Source: Adlercreutzia shanghongiae
Lineage (GTDB): Bacteria > Actinomycetota > Coriobacteriia > Coriobacteriales > Eggerthellaceae
Direction: 5' to 3'
NCBI RefSeq assembly: GCF_035830635.1
Contig: NZ_JAYMFI010000007.1
Location: forward strand, 1-64,000
DNA: 64,000 nucleotides
Shown here: one piece after another, positions 45,088 to 54,168 of the stretch
Layout: the number at the start of each line of letters is the position of its first letter
Numbering within the stretch: the first letter of the stretch is position 1
Made by a program: the position numbers and the translations under genes
The notes under the pieces: model-generated
Databases searched by the model: none
Told to the model about the DNA's origin: nothing
The model's input: only the letters and a program-made list of their open reading frames with translations

Positions 45088-46962
45088 GTGGCCGGCATTA
45101 GCGACGAGGATATCCAGAAAGTTCGCGACGCGAGCGATCTTGTGGCAGTCATCGGCGAGCGCACCCCGGTCAAGCAAAAGGGCCGCGATTTTTGGTGCTG
45201 CTGCCCGCTTCATCAGGAGAAGACCCCCTCGTTCAAGATCGACCCCGCCACCCAGCTGTGGCACTGCTTCGGCTGCGGCGAGGGCGGGGACGTGTTCTCC
45301 TTCATCATGAAGACCGAAGACCTCACCTTTCCCGAGGCAGTGCGCCGTTTGGCCGAGCGCGCTCATATCGATATCGTGGAAGAAGGGGGACGGGCCGCCA
45401 TGCCCGCTTCCCGCAAGGCCCGCCTCAAGGAAATCTGCGCCCGTACGGCGGAGTTCTACCATACCCAGCTCATGCGCGGCCGGGGCGAAGAAGCCGATGC
45501 GGCCCGGGCCTATCTGGGCAGCCGAGGGTTCGGCGGGGAAGTGCCCAACCGGTGGGATCTGGGGTTTGCCCCCGGGCGCGGGGCGCTCGTGCGCCATCTT
45601 TCGGCTCTCGGCTTCAAATCCGACGAGATGATCGCCGCCAACGTGGCCCTCGACGGACGCGATGGGCGATTGCGCGACCGTTTCTACAACCGGGTGATGT
45701 TTCCCATTCGCGATGTGCAGGGCGACGTCATCGCCTTCGGGGGCCGCGTCATCGGCACCGGCGAGCCGAAGTATCTGAACTCCCAGGAAACGCCGCTGTT
45801 CCACAAGTCCCAGGTGCTCTACGGCCTCGATCACGCCAAAGCGGCCATGGCCTCAACGGGCACTGCCATTGTGGTCGAGGGCTACACCGATGTCATCGCG
45901 CTGCATGAGGCGGGTGTGAAAAACGTCGTGGCCACGCTCGGCACGGCGCTCACCATGCGCCACATCCGCGTGCTCTCGCGCCATGCCTCCAAGCGCATCG
46001 TCTACCTCTTCGACGGCGATGCCGCCGGTCAGCGCGCTGCCGACCGTGCCTTGGCCTTCATTGACAAGTCCATGACCGAGCAGGCCGGGAAGTCCCAGCT
46101 GGAGCTGGTGGCCGTGACCCTGCCGGACAACCTCGACCCGGCGGAGTTCGTGCAGGCCAAGGGCGCCGATGCCCTGCGCGAGGTTGTCGATGGCGCCAAG
46201 CCCCTTTTGGAATACGGCATCGAGCGGCGTTTGGAAAGCTGCGACTTGGAAACGCCCCAAGGCCGCGACCGTGCCCTGGCCGAGTGCCTGGCCGTGCTCG
46301 CTCCCATCAAGGACTCGCTCGTGGCGAAGGACTACGCCGTGCGCACCTGGTCGCGCTTGCGGGCCTTTGGGCGCCTCGGCATCGAGGAGGCCGACGTGCT
46401 CGACCGACTGGCCTCCCTTGAGGCGCCGCGACCCTTCCAACACGACGACGGCGACCCGGCCGCCGAGATGCCCGCGCCCCGCGCCCCGCGACGAGCGCTC
46501 TCTCAGGCCGAGCTCAACCGCCTGCGCTTCGAGCGCGAGTTCCTCGCTCTTGCGGCCCAGCATCCCTTGGTGGGCCTGATTCACGCCGATGCCTTAGCCC
46601 AGGTGCAGTGGCACGAGGAGGTGCACCGTCTTCTGGCCGAGAGCATTCTGGCCACGCTGTCCGAAAACCCCACCGCGTCAGCGGCGGACATCGTCACCAA
46701 GGCGACCCTTGCCACGCCCCATGCCGCCCGCGTGCTCACGGCCGGCTCGTCTTATCCGTCGAGCACCCCCGAGGCCATCGGCGCCTATTTGGCCGAGGAG
46801 CTGGCCTTAGGCGATGCAGAGGACGCCATCGGCGCGCTCACGGCCCAGATGAACGCCGGCGCCGAAGGGGAGGAGGCCGAGCTTCTGCATGCCGCCGTCA
46901 CTACTCTGCAGATGGACGTCGCCACCCGCCGCGTCGCCCATCGGGCCTTGCCGGCCAGCTAG
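45088..46962 (+). CDS. dnaG: DNA primase
   Basis: 624 residues. It makes RNA primers at the replication fork. The zinc domain is CPLHQEKTPSF...HCFGCGEGGD, the RNA polymerase core has the Toprim motifs VVEGYTD and LFDGDAAGQRA, and the C-terminal DnaB-binding domain begins near residue 450. The GTG at 45088 follows GCGAGGGG. It heads a run of genes (def, fmt, rsmB) that is conserved in related bacteria. Confidence 0.96.
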   Translation: MAGISDEDIQKVRDASDLVAVIGERTPVKQKGRDFWCCCPLHQEKTPSFKIDPATQLWHCFGCGEGGDVFSFIMKTEDLTFPEAVRRLAERAHIDIVEEGGRAAMPASRKARLKEICARTAEFYHTQLMRGRGEEADAARAYLGSRGFGGEVPNRWDLGFAPGRGALVRHLSALGFKSDEMIAANVALDGRDGRLRDRFYNRVMFPIRDVQGDVIAFGGRVIGTGEPKYLNSQETPLFHKSQVLYGLDHAKAAMASTGTAIVVEGYTDVIALHEAGVKNVVATLGTALTMRHIRVLSRHASKRIVYLFDGDAAGQRAADRALAFIDKSMTEQAGKSQLELVAVTLPDNLDPAEFVQAKGADALREVVDGAKPLLEYGIERRLESCDLETPQGRDRALAECLAVLAPIKDSLVAKDYAVRTWSRLRAFGRLGIEEADVLDRLASLEAPRPFQHDDGDPAAEMPAPRAPRRALSQAELNRLRFEREFLALAAQHPLVGLIHADALAQVQWHEEVHRLLAESILATLSENPTASAADIVTKATLATPHAARVLTAGSSYPSSTPEAIGAYLAEELALGDAEDAIGALTAQMNAGAEGEEAELLHAAVTTLQMDVATRRVAHRALPAS

Positions 46963-47065
46963 CTGTCGTCTCGCCTCGTTCCGTAGATTTCGCGCTCTAT
47001 CTGGACAGAGGGGCGAGGTGGCTTCAGAATATCCGCAGTCAAAAACCTAAAGAGTTAGGACTAAC

Positions 47066-47608
47066 GTGCTTCCCATCGTCATTTCCCCCGATCCGATTCT
47101 CTCCACGGTCTGCGAGCCGTGCGACCTTACCGACAAGTCTCTCAAGCGTCTCTCCAAGCAGATGGCCCACGCCATGTACAAGAACTACGGCTGCGGCATC
47201 GCCGCGCCCCAGGTGGGCGTCACCAAGCGCCTCATCGTCATCGATGTTGACTGGGACGGCGAGAAGGGGGAGAAGAACCCCATCGTGCTCGTGAACCCCG
47301 AAATCGTCGAGCTATCCGGCGAGCCGGAGGAGGGCGGCGAGGGCTGCCTGTCGTGCCCGGGTGTCACCGTTCCCGTGAAGCGCCAGCCCTTTGCCCGCGT
47401 CCAGTACTACGATCTGGACGGCGAGTTGTGGGAGATCGAGGGCGACGGCCTGCTGGGCCGCTGCCTGCAGCACGAGATCGACCATTTGAACGGCAAGACG
47501 CTCTTCGAGAGCTGCGATCCGGTGACCCGCATCGAGGCTTTGCGCGCCTACGAGGAGGCCAAGGCCAACGGGGCGCGACCCGGCGACACCGATATCGAGG
47601 TGAAGTAG
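47066..47608 (+). CDS. def: peptide deformylase
   Basis: 180 residues, iron-dependent removal of the N-formyl group from new proteins. All three motifs are intact: GCGIAAPQVG, EGCLSCPGV (Cys ligand) and QHEIDHLNG (His ligands and catalytic Glu). GTG 47066 follows TTAGGAC. The fmt gene starts one base after its stop. Confidence 0.96.
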   Translation: MLPIVISPDPILSTVCEPCDLTDKSLKRLSKQMAHAMYKNYGCGIAAPQVGVTKRLIVIDVDWDGEKGEKNPIVLVNPEIVELSGEPEEGGEGCLSCPGVTVPVKRQPFARVQYYDLDGELWEIEGDGLLGRCLQHEIDHLNGKTLFESCDPVTRIEALRAYEEAKANGARPGDTDIEVK

Positions 47609-47609
47609 C

Positions 47610-48539
47610 GTGCGCGTCGTCTTCATGGGAACGCCGCAGTTCGCGGCCGAGATCTTAGACGAAGTGGCCGAATGTCACGAGGTGGTGGCCGTCTACACCC
47701 GGCCGGACGCCGTGCGCGGCCGCGGCCGGGCGCTTGTGCCCTCGCCGGTGAAGGAGGTGGCCGAACGCCGCGGCCTGCCCGTGCGGTGCCCCCGCACCCT
47801 GCGGGACGCCGAGGCGCTCTCCGAGCTCGCCGCCTTTAAGCCCGATGCCATCTGCGTGGCCGCCTACGGGGCCATCCTTCCCAAGGAAGTGCTCGAGCTG
47901 CCGCGCTACGGCTGTCTGAACGTGCACGGCTCGCTTTTGCCGCGCTGGCGCGGGGCCGCCCCCATCGAGCGGGCGATCCTGGCCGGCGACGAGGAGATCG
48001 GCGTGTGCATCATGGCCATGGAGGAGGGGCTCGACACGGGCGACTTCTGCGTGTGCCGCTCGGTGCCCGCCGGCGCGCTCACCGCCGCCGAGCTCACCGA
48101 CGAGCTGGCCGCCCTTGGCGCCAGCGCGCTTCTGACGGCGCTCGCCCAGGCCGAGGCCGGAAACCTCCGCTGGGTTGCCCAGGACGAGGCGCAGGTCACC
48201 TACGCCGAGAAGATCGCCAAGGGCGAGCTGAACCTCGACCCGGCCGAGGGCGCCAGCCTAGCCTGGCGCAAGGTGCGCGCCTCAAACGAGGCCCATCCGG
48301 CCAAGTGCTCCATCGCCGGCAAGACGGTGACGGTGCTCGCCGCCTCGCCGGCCGAAGGCGCGACCGTGCCCGAGGGCGCCGCCGCGCTCATCGCCAAGCG
48401 CCTCTACCTCGGCTTTGCCGACGGTGCCCTGGAAGTGACCGAGCTGAAGCCGGATGGGAAGAAGGCCATGGCCGCCACGGCGTTTGCCGCCGGTGTGCCG
48501 GCCCTTCGCGCCGGCGAGGGGGTGTGGACCTGTGCGTAA
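47610..48539 (+). CDS. fmt: methionyl-tRNA formyltransferase
   Basis: 309 residues. It formylates initiator Met-tRNA with formyl-THF. The N-terminal Rossmann domain has VFMGTPQFAAEIL and the catalytic segment NVHGSLLPRWRGAAPIERAI with the later DTG (GLDTGDFC); the C-terminal OB-like domain binds tRNA. It is coupled to def before it and overlaps rsmB by 8 bases. Confidence 0.95.
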   Translation: MRVVFMGTPQFAAEILDEVAECHEVVAVYTRPDAVRGRGRALVPSPVKEVAERRGLPVRCPRTLRDAEALSELAAFKPDAICVAAYGAILPKEVLELPRYGCLNVHGSLLPRWRGAAPIERAILAGDEEIGVCIMAMEEGLDTGDFCVCRSVPAGALTAAELTDELAALGASALLTALAQAEAGNLRWVAQDEAQVTYAEKIAKGELNLDPAEGASLAWRKVRASNEAHPAKCSIAGKTVTVLAASPAEGATVPEGAAALIAKRLYLGFADGALEVTELKPDGKKAMAATAFAAGVPALRAGEGVWTCA

Positions 48540-50277
48540 CGATCATCGCGCCCACAATCAGCGCCGCGCCTACGACCGCGCCTCCCAGGGAGACCGCACC
48601 GCCCAGGGCCGCCCCTTCGATAAGAGCCGTTCGACGCGCGGCGACAAGAACCGCCCCTTCGACAAGAGCCGTCCCGCCCGTTTCGGCAAGGACCAGAAGG
48701 AGGGCAAGAGCGGCAAGCCGGATCGCGGTCCCCGTTCCGGCGGCCCCCGCCGCGACAGCGCCTCCCGTCCCGCCGGTCCCCGTCTCGACAGCGGCCCCCG
48801 TTCCGGCGGCGCTCCCCGTCCCGACAGCGTACGGCGCGACGAGCGCCCCGCGCGCGCCGAGGACGCCCGCCGCCAGCACGATAAGCGCAAGGGCAAAAGC
48901 TATGGAAAGCGCGCCACCTCCGCCCGCGAGCTGGCGCTCTCGGCCATCCATCAGCTGCGCGAGCGCGACGCCTTCGCGCAGGAGGTCATCGCCAAGACCA
49001 TCGACGAGTCGCGGCTCTCTCGCGAGGATCGCGCCTTCGCCACCCGCCTTGTGCTCGGCGTCGTCTCCACGCGCGGCACGCTCGATGAGATCCTCGACTC
49101 CTGCATGGATTCCCCCGACGACGTCTCGCCGGCGGTGCGCGATGCCCTGGATCTATCGGTCTACGAGATCATCTACCTGGAGAAAAGCCCCCACGCCGCC
49201 GTCGACCAAGGGGTGGAGCTCGTGCGCTCCGTGGCCCCGCGGGCGAGTGGCCTGGCCAATGCGGTGCTGCGCCGGGTGGTGCGCGCCAAGGAATCCTTCC
49301 CCTTCGGCGACCCTCGCACCGATCTGGCCGCCTACGCGCGCCTGCACGGCTTTCCGGTATGGCTCGCCGAGCGGCTGCTGAAGGAGCTGGGGCCTGAGGG
49401 CGCCCACGACTTCATGAAGGCCTCCAACGAGCCCGCCCCCGTCTTTGTGGCCGTGAACGCGGCGAAGGCGACCGACGATGAGGTCGTCTCCGTGCTGCGC
49501 GATGCCCACGGCGAGCCCGAGCCCGTCGTGGTGGGCGGCCGCGTCGTGGCCGGCTGCTACCGCCTCGCCTCGGGCACGGTGCTGCTCGACGGCCGCGTGC
49601 GCCGCATGCTCAACCAGGGGCTGCTCCTCGTCTCCGATGCCACCTCCCAGGCCGTGGCGAGCCTGGTGGTGGGAGAGCGCCTTCCGAATTCGTTCCTCGA
49701 GGTCGGCGCGGGGCGGGCCACCAAGACCATCCTCGACCAGAGCTGCGCGTGCCGCCGCTTCGGCGAGCAGATCCCCGATTACGTCACCGTGGACAACCAC
49801 GCCTTCAAGACGAAGCTTCTGCGCGAGCGCGCCGAGCAGTACGGCGCGAACGTGGCCGAGGCGCTCACCGGCGACGGAAGTGACCTTGCGGCCGTGGTGG
49901 GCGAGCGCACCTTCGACGTCGTATTCATCGACGCTCCCTGCACGGGCCTGGGCACGCTGCGCCGCCATGCCGACATCCGCTGGCGCCTGCGCCGCGGCAC
50001 CATCGCCGAGCAGGCCGAGCTCGACCGGGCGCTTCTCGCCTCGGCGGCGGCGCATGTGGCCCCCGGCGGCATTCTGGCCTACGCTACCTGCACCATCACT
50101 CACGAGGAGAACGCCGATGCCGTGGAGAAGTTCCTCGAAAGCGATGCCGGCGCCGCCTTCGAGCTTGTCCCCTACGACAACCCGGAGCTGGGCATCCAAA
50201 CCCCCTTCTTCTCCACCACCCTCGTCCCGTCCGGCCCCGACGCCCACTTCCTTGCCCTCTTGCGCCGGAAGGCCTAG
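48532..50277 (+). CDS. rsmB: RsmB-like 16S rRNA cytosine-C5 methyltransferase with long basic N-terminus
   Basis: 581 residues. The first 120 are disordered, Arg/Ser/Gly/Asp-rich with repeated short units (RPFDKSR twice, PRSGG several times). A NusB-like RNA-binding domain follows (about 120-245), then the Nol1/Nop2/Sun methyltransferase with motif IV DAPCTGLGTLRRHADIRWR and the catalytic Cys in YATCTITHEEN. The SAM-binding motif reads EVGAGRATKT. GTG 48532 lies inside the end of fmt, and the fmt-rsmB order is widespread. The tail probably helps RNA binding. Confidence 0.9.
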   Translation: MRNDHRAHNQRRAYDRASQGDRTAQGRPFDKSRSTRGDKNRPFDKSRPARFGKDQKEGKSGKPDRGPRSGGPRRDSASRPAGPRLDSGPRSGGAPRPDSVRRDERPARAEDARRQHDKRKGKSYGKRATSARELALSAIHQLRERDAFAQEVIAKTIDESRLSREDRAFATRLVLGVVSTRGTLDEILDSCMDSPDDVSPAVRDALDLSVYEIIYLEKSPHAAVDQGVELVRSVAPRASGLANAVLRRVVRAKESFPFGDPRTDLAAYARLHGFPVWLAERLLKELGPEGAHDFMKASNEPAPVFVAVNAAKATDDEVVSVLRDAHGEPEPVVVGGRVVAGCYRLASGTVLLDGRVRRMLNQGLLLVSDATSQAVASLVVGERLPNSFLEVGAGRATKTILDQSCACRRFGEQIPDYVTVDNHAFKTKLLRERAEQYGANVAEALTGDGSDLAAVVGERTFDVVFIDAPCTGLGTLRRHADIRWRLRRGTIAEQAELDRALLASAAAHVAPGGILAYATCTITHEENADAVEKFLESDAGAAFELVPYDNPELGIQTPFFSTTLVPSGPDAHFLALLRRKA

Positions 50278-50283
50278 GTTGTC

Positions 50284-51732
50284 ATGAGGGTGGGGGAGTG
50301 GCTGAGAACGCACAAATGCAATCTTGTGGGAGGCGGCTTAAGCGTTGCTTTTCTGAATTTCGTCAAGATGTATCTGCTGCATCTCAATGAAGTCGCTGGT
50401 CATTCCGACCCCCTGCTCTTTCAGGCCATCTGCTCGGGGAGCCTTATTGCCGGGTTCTTCTCGATGGCCCTGATTGTGAGGTTGAAGGGCCCCTTGTCGT
50501 CTCAACCTCGTGTCACCTCCCTGACTTTTCTCGGATGCGCATTCGGCGCAATGCTCCTTCTCGCCCCCGGCAGTGCTGCTTCCACTACGGTGCCGGCGGT
50601 GATTCTGTGCGGTTTCGCCAGCGGGGCCGCCTGCATCGCATGGTGGGAGCGCTATGCGGCCTGCGCGCGGAGTGATGCCTACTATTTGCTGGCGGGAAGC
50701 GCATTGGTCGGTTCTGTGGTGGATGCGGGGCTCTTCGCGTCGTCCTTTCTCTGGAGCGCTGCGCCGCCCCTGCTTCTCGTCGGGGTATCTTTCGCGTCAC
50801 TCTGCCTGTACCGCAAGACCAGCAGGGTCTGTAGCGGAGACCGCACTGAGGCTGCAATTGCGAGACAGCAGAAGCCCTATCTCATACCGGGCAGCATAGT
50901 CGGAGCATTGGTTGGCTTTCTTTTCGTCTTTGGCTTTATGGCGGGGGTGTCCGGATCGTTTATGAGCAGGGCTGCCAGCGATGTCCTCTGCGTGGGACCC
51001 GAGTTCGTCGGAACTGCTTTGGCCTCGATGGTGCTGCTTATCCTGGTAAGGCAGCTCATCCATGTATCTGAGGCTACCATCACGGCCTCCGATTGCTCGG
51101 TGGCCTTCCTTGTGGTGGGGATGCTTTTGTTGCCCTGGGCCGTCGGAGGCATTCCGTTCGCAAGCAACGTCCTATTCGTGGCGGGGTTCAACGTGTTCCT
51201 GCTCTTTATGGCAACGGTCTATTTCGAGATTTCTTGGAAGGTGCCCGAATTGTTCTCCATCGTGGCTGCCCAAGGTTTGGCGGTCTCGCAACTTGCGTCG
51301 TGCGCGGGATTTGCCGTCGCGACGGTGCTTGCCCAGCACGTGGAGGGGTTTCTGGGCTCAGCAGGGCTTGCCGCCGCCACGGCGCTTTCCTTCACGCTTC
51401 TCTACACCACGCGTTTGACTCTGCTCAACAATCACCAGATGCTCACGTTGTGGGGTCTGCTGTCCTTCGATGAGGATAAGGTCGAACGGTCGCGGCGCGC
51501 TCCTTTCGAGGAGCTGCTCGGAAAGCTCGGCGACGAGTACGGACTCACCGACCGTGAGCGCGAGGTGTTCTCCATGCTTGCGCGGGGCTACCGCGTTGCC
51601 CAGATACAGGATGCCTTCACGATATCCTACTCAACGGTGCGCACCCATATAAACCACATCTACACGAAGATGGGTATTCACACCTACAATGACCTGAGCA
51701 AGCTCATTGCAGAGGCGAAACAGCGCCTGTAA
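50284..51732 (+). CDS. LuxR-family regulator with multi-helix membrane domain (second)
   Basis: 482 residues. About twelve membrane helices, then a LuxR-type helix-turn-helix at about 420-475 (LTDREREVFSMLARGYRVAQ; ISYSTVRTHINHIYTKMGIH). It is less GC-rich than its neighbours and has a cysteine-containing loop (about 180-190). It is only six bases after rsmB, but its likely functional partner is the triheme molybdoenzyme gene at 52616, as such regulators usually lie beside the reductase they control. Its 3' end overlaps the convergent lipoprotein gene by 29 bases. Confidence 0.83.
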   Translation: MRVGEWLRTHKCNLVGGGLSVAFLNFVKMYLLHLNEVAGHSDPLLFQAICSGSLIAGFFSMALIVRLKGPLSSQPRVTSLTFLGCAFGAMLLLAPGSAASTTVPAVILCGFASGAACIAWWERYAACARSDAYYLLAGSALVGSVVDAGLFASSFLWSAAPPLLLVGVSFASLCLYRKTSRVCSGDRTEAAIARQQKPYLIPGSIVGALVGFLFVFGFMAGVSGSFMSRAASDVLCVGPEFVGTALASMVLLILVRQLIHVSEATITASDCSVAFLVVGMLLLPWAVGGIPFASNVLFVAGFNVFLLFMATVYFEISWKVPELFSIVAAQGLAVSQLASCAGFAVATVLAQHVEGFLGSAGLAAATALSFTLLYTTRLTLLNNHQMLTLWGLLSFDEDKVERSRRAPFEELLGKLGDEYGLTDREREVFSMLARGYRVAQIQDAFTISYSTVRTHINHIYTKMGIHTYNDLSKLIAEAKQRL

Positions 51733-52348
51733 CCGCATCTACGGAAAATGACCGCGATGAGGGAGGCAACTGCTCGTCGGCCGCCTCCCCGCTTCCGGCA
51801 TCTTCGCCCTCTTCATCCGGATCGAACACCGATATGATCCACTCGTTCGATAGCTCAGCGGTATCGTTGTCGGCAGGCGCGTAAGCGAAGTAGCTCATCC
51901 GGTAGCTCTGATTGCAGCGCCCGCCGAGATATTCGTCGCATACGTTTCCGTAAGCCTCGTCCGCATCGACAGTGGGCGAGGCCTCGGCCACCCGCTGCCA
52001 TATCTCGGATCGCCAATGCGACTCCATGGAGGGGACCACCGTCGGATCGCCTGTGTCGAGGTTCACCACGTAGAAGCATCCGGCCTCTTCCGAGCCGAAC
52101 ACGTAGCACCATGATGCAGGTGCGTCCGAGGCAGCATCTTTCATAGTCACGCCAACGAGCGTCGCGTCGCTTCGAGTTTCGCGGGCAGCCTCCAGAGCTA
52201 TGGCGTAGTCGTCGCCGAGCGCGGGTTGGGGTCGAGCGATGCTCTCCGCAGTCGTGCATGCGCAGGTGAGCACGGATATGACTGCGGCGATTGCGAGGAG
52301 CGAGGCCCTCTTTGTCAGGCGCAGGATGTTTTCTGAAGGGCGGTTCAT
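51704..52348 (-). CDS. predicted lipoprotein, function unknown
   Basis: 214 residues. A lipoprotein signal peptide (LAIAAVISVLTCAC) is followed by a soluble domain with four cysteines (CYVFGSEEAGC; CDEYLGGRC) and an acidic Gly/Glu-rich tail. The segment SWCYVFGSEEAGCFYVVNLDTG resembles a small beta fold but I do not recognise the family. AGGAGGA precedes the ATG. It is divergent from the triheme molybdoenzyme gene and may share regulation with it. Confidence 0.75.
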   Translation of the reverse strand: MNRPSENILRLTKRASLLAIAAVISVLTCACTTAESIARPQPALGDDYAIALEAARETRSDATLVGVTMKDAASDAPASWCYVFGSEEAGCFYVVNLDTGDPTVVPSMESHWRSEIWQRVAEASPTVDADEAYGNVCDEYLGGRCNQSYRMSYFAYAPADNDTAELSNEWIISVFDPDEEGEDAGSGEAADEQLPPSSRSFSVDAVTGAVSPLQ

Positions 52349-52615
52349 GGGATTCCTCCTGGTCTCTCGATCTTATCGGAAGCCTACCAATTCCCCGCTA
52401 GGAGCACATCGACAAAATCTGTCGATATGGTTTACCCCTGTCGTAGAGCAAGGGAGATGACAATCAATCGAAAAAGCCGATGCGCGTTGAGGCTCCCATG
52501 CGCACACTGACGGCAGCAGGCCCTTGGATCGGTCCGACGAGAGGATCGAATGGAGAGGGAAAGGAGGAAAGAGGGGCCTGAGTTATGGAAGAAGGCGAAA
52601 GAGAGGTGAGAGAAA

Positions 52616-54154
52616 GTGAAGAAAGAGAACAGGCCGCGTCGTATGCGGAAGGCGGCAGTTGCGCTTCTTGTCATAGCAGCGATGACGGCCATGGCGGGCT
52701 TGGCACTTTTCGGATGCCAGCCCCAGGTCGCTCCGGCCGTTGCGGAGTCGGCAGCTAGCGAGCCCGAGCTGGCCGAGACAGGGCTCGCAAACTTTTTGAC
52801 CAACGATAGCGGCGTGCTTGCCGACACGCACTTCAACGAGGTGTACGTCAACGAGGGCAATCGCGGGTGCAACTCGTGCCATCCCGACCTGTGGAGCGTC
52901 ATAAAGGACGTGAGTCCCATGCCGCACTTGATGACAGCGAAGCCGGGTTACGGTCAGAGCACCGCTATCCGCGACTGCATTGAATGCCATACGTCCGCTG
53001 TACCGCTGGCGGGGCCGAAATTGGGCGATCTTCTGCACAGCGCGCACTACAGCAACGAGACGTTCGTCAATGAGCAAGCGGGCAACTGCTGGAGCTGCCA
53101 TGCGCTTGACAACGATGACAACATCGTGTTGTGGGACGACTACAAGTACACCGATCAGCTCGGCGGCTACTACAACTCGGCTCAGCCGAACGTGCAGAAA
53201 TGGCTCATGGGCCGTCAGCAGCCTGCCAATAGCATGGTAGGCGTTACGTCTCTGGCTGACTTCGATATCGACGTGACGCTGTCCCAGCCTGTTTCCGACG
53301 AGGAGGATATGTTCGTAGCCAACAACTACGAGGTTCCCGATCTGTCGACCGACACGTGGACCCTCAAAGTCACTGGTGTGGTGAATGAGCGCGAGTTCAC
53401 CATGGACGAGCTGAAGGCGCTGCCGGTGACCGAGCGCGTAGTGACTCAGTCCTGCCTTGCCCAGGGCATCGATGGCGTCCAAATCGGCAACATTCCCGTA
53501 AAGGGCGTCCTTGTGAAGGATATCGTCGAGGCGTGCGGCGGCCTGAAGGACGATGTGGTTTCCCTGCGTCCCGAAAGTGCCGACGGCTGGTGCTCTTCGC
53601 CCTTCGGCGAAAGCACGTACGCCGACTTTGTTCTTGAGCAGAACGCGATGATTGCCTATGAGTACTGGGGTCATGATCTGACGGCCGACCAGGGCTATCC
53701 GGCGACCTATGTGCTGCCCGGCGTCGGCGGCGGTTTCTGGAACAAGTGGGTTACTGAGCTGAACTTCAGCTCTGAGGTGCCTGCGATGTTCGGTCGAGGG
53801 ATGCTCATGCCGGCCGTGCAGGCGCAAGGAAAGGGTGTCTATTCTGGCTGGTTTACGCCGAACAAGGATGGTCTCGAGTATAAGGTCGGCGAACCCATCG
53901 AAATGAATGGATGGGCCTATGTCTGGAAGCATGAGGGGCATGATATCAAGCAGATCGCCTTCAGTGCCGACTATGGCGTGAATTGGATCTATGTCGATGT
54001 ACCAGACGATTACGACGGGGACCAGTGGGTCTATTTCGATGCCACGTGGACGCCCCAGGAGGCTGGCACCTATATCCTGCACAGCAAGGCCATCGACGAA
54101 GGCGGCACTGAGCAACCTCAAAATGCCAGCGTCATTCTCACTGTGACAGAGTAA
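52616..54154 (+). CDS. triheme cytochrome c fused to a sulfite-oxidase-like molybdopterin domain
   Basis: 512 residues. A lipoprotein-type signal (LALFGC, Cys34) leads into a short domain with three CxxCH haem sites (85-89 CNSCH, 121-125 CIECH, 158-162 CWSCH). From about 245 comes an oxidoreductase molybdopterin-binding domain of the SUOX/YedY fold: WTLKVTGVV, FTMDELKALP, and Cys280 (TQSC) as the likely Mo ligand, then GNIPVKGVLVKDI. The C-terminal Mo-co dimerisation-like domain (about 415-512) closes it. It probably acts on the outer membrane face as a terminal reductase fed through the haems. The substrate is unknown. GTG 52616 follows GAGAGGTGAG. Confidence 0.82.
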   Translation: MKKENRPRRMRKAAVALLVIAAMTAMAGLALFGCQPQVAPAVAESAASEPELAETGLANFLTNDSGVLADTHFNEVYVNEGNRGCNSCHPDLWSVIKDVSPMPHLMTAKPGYGQSTAIRDCIECHTSAVPLAGPKLGDLLHSAHYSNETFVNEQAGNCWSCHALDNDDNIVLWDDYKYTDQLGGYYNSAQPNVQKWLMGRQQPANSMVGVTSLADFDIDVTLSQPVSDEEDMFVANNYEVPDLSTDTWTLKVTGVVNEREFTMDELKALPVTERVVTQSCLAQGIDGVQIGNIPVKGVLVKDIVEACGGLKDDVVSLRPESADGWCSSPFGESTYADFVLEQNAMIAYEYWGHDLTADQGYPATYVLPGVGGGFWNKWVTELNFSSEVPAMFGRGMLMPAVQAQGKGVYSGWFTPNKDGLEYKVGEPIEMNGWAYVWKHEGHDIKQIAFSADYGVNWIYVDVPDDYDGDQWVYFDATWTPQEAGTYILHSKAIDEGGTEQPQNASVILTVTE

Positions 54155-54168
54155 GGGGGTTGAAAATC

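Noticed and set aside
44976..45173. N-terminal extension of the dgt frame by 66 codons
   Set aside because: It would overlap the dnaG promoter and start region, and family members begin near MAETTSPYL.
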